Shown piece after piece: positions 32,422-33,393 of a stretch of 33,393 nucleotides of DNA. The translations under genes and the position numbers were made by a program. Source of the DNA: Eggerthellaceae bacterium. GTDB taxonomy: Bacteria > Actinomycetota > Coriobacteriia > Coriobacteriales > Eggerthellaceae. A model generated the notes under the pieces. The model was not told the origin of the DNA. It searched no databases and worked only from the letters and a program-made list of their open reading frames with translations. The stretch spans positions 1-33,393 of the forward strand of contig JAFSHA010000077.1 of NCBI GenBank assembly GCA_017440565.1, given 5' to 3'. The stretch's first letter is position 1. Each line of letters opens with the position of its first letter.

Positions 32422-33393
32422 GACAACGAAAAGCGGTTTGGGCCGCGGTTTGAACTCCCTGCTAGGCGGCGGCTACGAAGGCGGCATGCCCGATGAGCTT
32501 CCGAGAACCCGGCAAAGAGTAGTCGTTGAAGCGGGTGAGATCGATTCATATGATCCGATCATAGAGCCTAGGGAGAAACCCTTAGAGCGCCCTGTTCAAG
32601 AAAAGGAAAATGTTTCACGTGAAACAATCTCCATTCCGACAGAGGAAGTTGAAATTAAGGGCGTAAGCGAGAGGAAGCCGGTATCTGATATACCGCGTGT
32701 CCTCGATGAAGTACCTATCGATAAGGTTTTCCCTAATCCAGACCAACCACGCACTAATTTCAAGAAGGAGCAACTCGAAGAGCTTTCAGCTTCTATTAAA
32801 AAAGACGGCTTGCTTCAACCTATTCTCGTGAGAAGGATGGGTGTGGATCGTTATCAGATCATTGCTGGTGAGCGTCGATGGCAGGCATGTAAGCTTGCCG
32901 GTATGGAGAGTGTTCCCATAAGAATCAAGGATGTTGATGATGGGAAAGCCCTGGAGCTTGCTCTTATTGAGAACGTCCAGAGGTCGGATTTGAATCCGAT
33001 TGAAGAGGCGTATGGTTATCGCCGCATGATGGAGCGGAATGACATGACGCAAATGGATGTGGCGAAAGCTATGTCTAAAGGACGTTCTACGGTTGCAAAC
33101 GCCTTGAGACTGCTCGAGTTACCGGAAGAAGCACAGCAGCTTTTGTATGAGGAGAAAATTACAGCAGGTCATGCTCGTGCTATTCTGTCCATCCCGACAA
33201 AGGAAGGAAGACTTGCTCTTTCGAAGAAGCTGATGGAGACGAAGCTGAGCGTGAGAGAGACCGAGGCTCTCGCTCGCCTTCTCTCGGGAAAGAAGGATGA
33301 TCAATCGACTTCAACAAGGACCTCTTCTCCCGACTCCTTCAAGAAAGTTGCGAAGACGCTTCGTGAGATCCTTAACACGAACGTAAGGGTAAA
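32414..33393 (+). CDS. parB: Chromosome-partitioning CTPase ParB (Spo0J), cut by the window end
   Basis: About 326 codons are present; the dimerisation end lies outside. It starts GTG 32414, with AKTTKSGLGRGLNSLLGG typical of ParB, then a variable linker containing the NVSRET codons of a parS site. The core begins at IDKVFPNPDQPRTNFKKEQL and has the CTP-binding motif GERRWQACKLAG, ENVQRSDLNPIEEA, and the helix-turn-helix MTQMDVAKAMSKGRSTVANA that reads parS. ParB loads at parS, slides with CTP and organises the origin, recruiting SMC. The overlap with parA shows a coupled operon. Confidence 0.97.
   Translation, partial: MAKTTKSGLGRGLNSLLGGGYEGGMPDELPRTRQRVVVEAGEIDSYDPIIEPREKPLERPVQEKENVSRETISIPTEEVEIKGVSERKPVSDIPRVLDEVPIDKVFPNPDQPRTNFKKEQLEELSASIKKDGLLQPILVRRMGVDRYQIIAGERRWQACKLAGMESVPIRIKDVDDGKALELALIENVQRSDLNPIEEAYGYRRMMERNDMTQMDVAKAMSKGRSTVANALRLLELPEEAQQLLYEEKITAGHARAILSIPTKEGRLALSKKLMETKLSVRETEALARLLSGKKDDQSTSTRTSSPDSFKKVAKTLREILNTNVRV
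32611..32626. promoter_or_regulatory. parS site 16 inside parB
   Basis: A perfect parS lies within the linker-coding part of parB, read in frame as part of ENVSRETI. Confidence 0.9.

Overview
The window is the replication-origin region of a moderately GC-rich bacterium. Gene content, TTG/GTG starts, several apparently leaderless promoters and the protein types (bifunctional nuclease, lipid-anchored PepSY protein, TraX, Jag without an N-terminal Jag domain) fit the Actinomycetota, most likely class Coriobacteriia, family Eggerthellaceae. The genus cannot be fixed from this sequence. The assignment is by recognition of families, not by a search.

Left arm (1-16.6 kb): a mixed set of genes. In order they are a PepSY lipoprotein, murB, an alpha/beta hydrolase, a SlyD-type isomerase, a DMT-family exporter, a sodium/solute symporter preceded by a possible Tyr-rich leader-peptide attenuator, a membrane J-domain protein, a CPBP protease, a TraX-like membrane acyltransferase, an SPFH protein, a gamma-carbonic-anhydrase-like protein, a hotdog thioesterase, an OPT transporter, tRNA-Ala(TGC), tRNA-Ile(GAT) and a bifunctional nuclease. 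Intergenic spaces carry unusual repeats: degenerate 5-nt-phased tracts, 9-nt tandem repeats, two fold-back (MITE-like) elements and a duplicated 3' end of tRNA-Ala.

Centre (16.6-26.9 kb): gyrA, gyrB, recF and dnaN run leftward. An AT-rich spacer with a cluster of DnaA boxes (probable oriC, about 23.6-24.3 kb) separates them from a rightward gene for a GHKL-ATPase/winged-helix protein followed by dnaA. Relative to the usual dnaA-dnaN-recF-gyrB-gyrA order, dnaA and its new neighbour are inverted. As given, dnaN has a one-base frameshift near its start.

Right arm (27.3-33.4 kb): rpmH, rnpA, yidD, yidC, jag, rsmG, a DUF559 endonuclease-like gene, parA and parB (cut by the window end), all rightward. 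This is the usual origin-flanking set for ribosomal protein L34, RNase P, membrane insertion and chromosome segregation, with one inserted nuclease-like gene. The part from about 29.5 kb on looks richer in A+T than the left arm.

The most striking feature is the segregation system. I count 15 perfect parS sites (TGTTTCACGTGAAACA) and one single-mismatch site over 31 kb. At least six parS sites are the exact centre of longer palindromes just past stop codons, and one is a 42-bp palindrome followed by six T: the ParB-binding site and the transcription terminator appear to be the same DNA. Other parS copies lie inside genes (first codons of traX, parB) or in the parA promoter.
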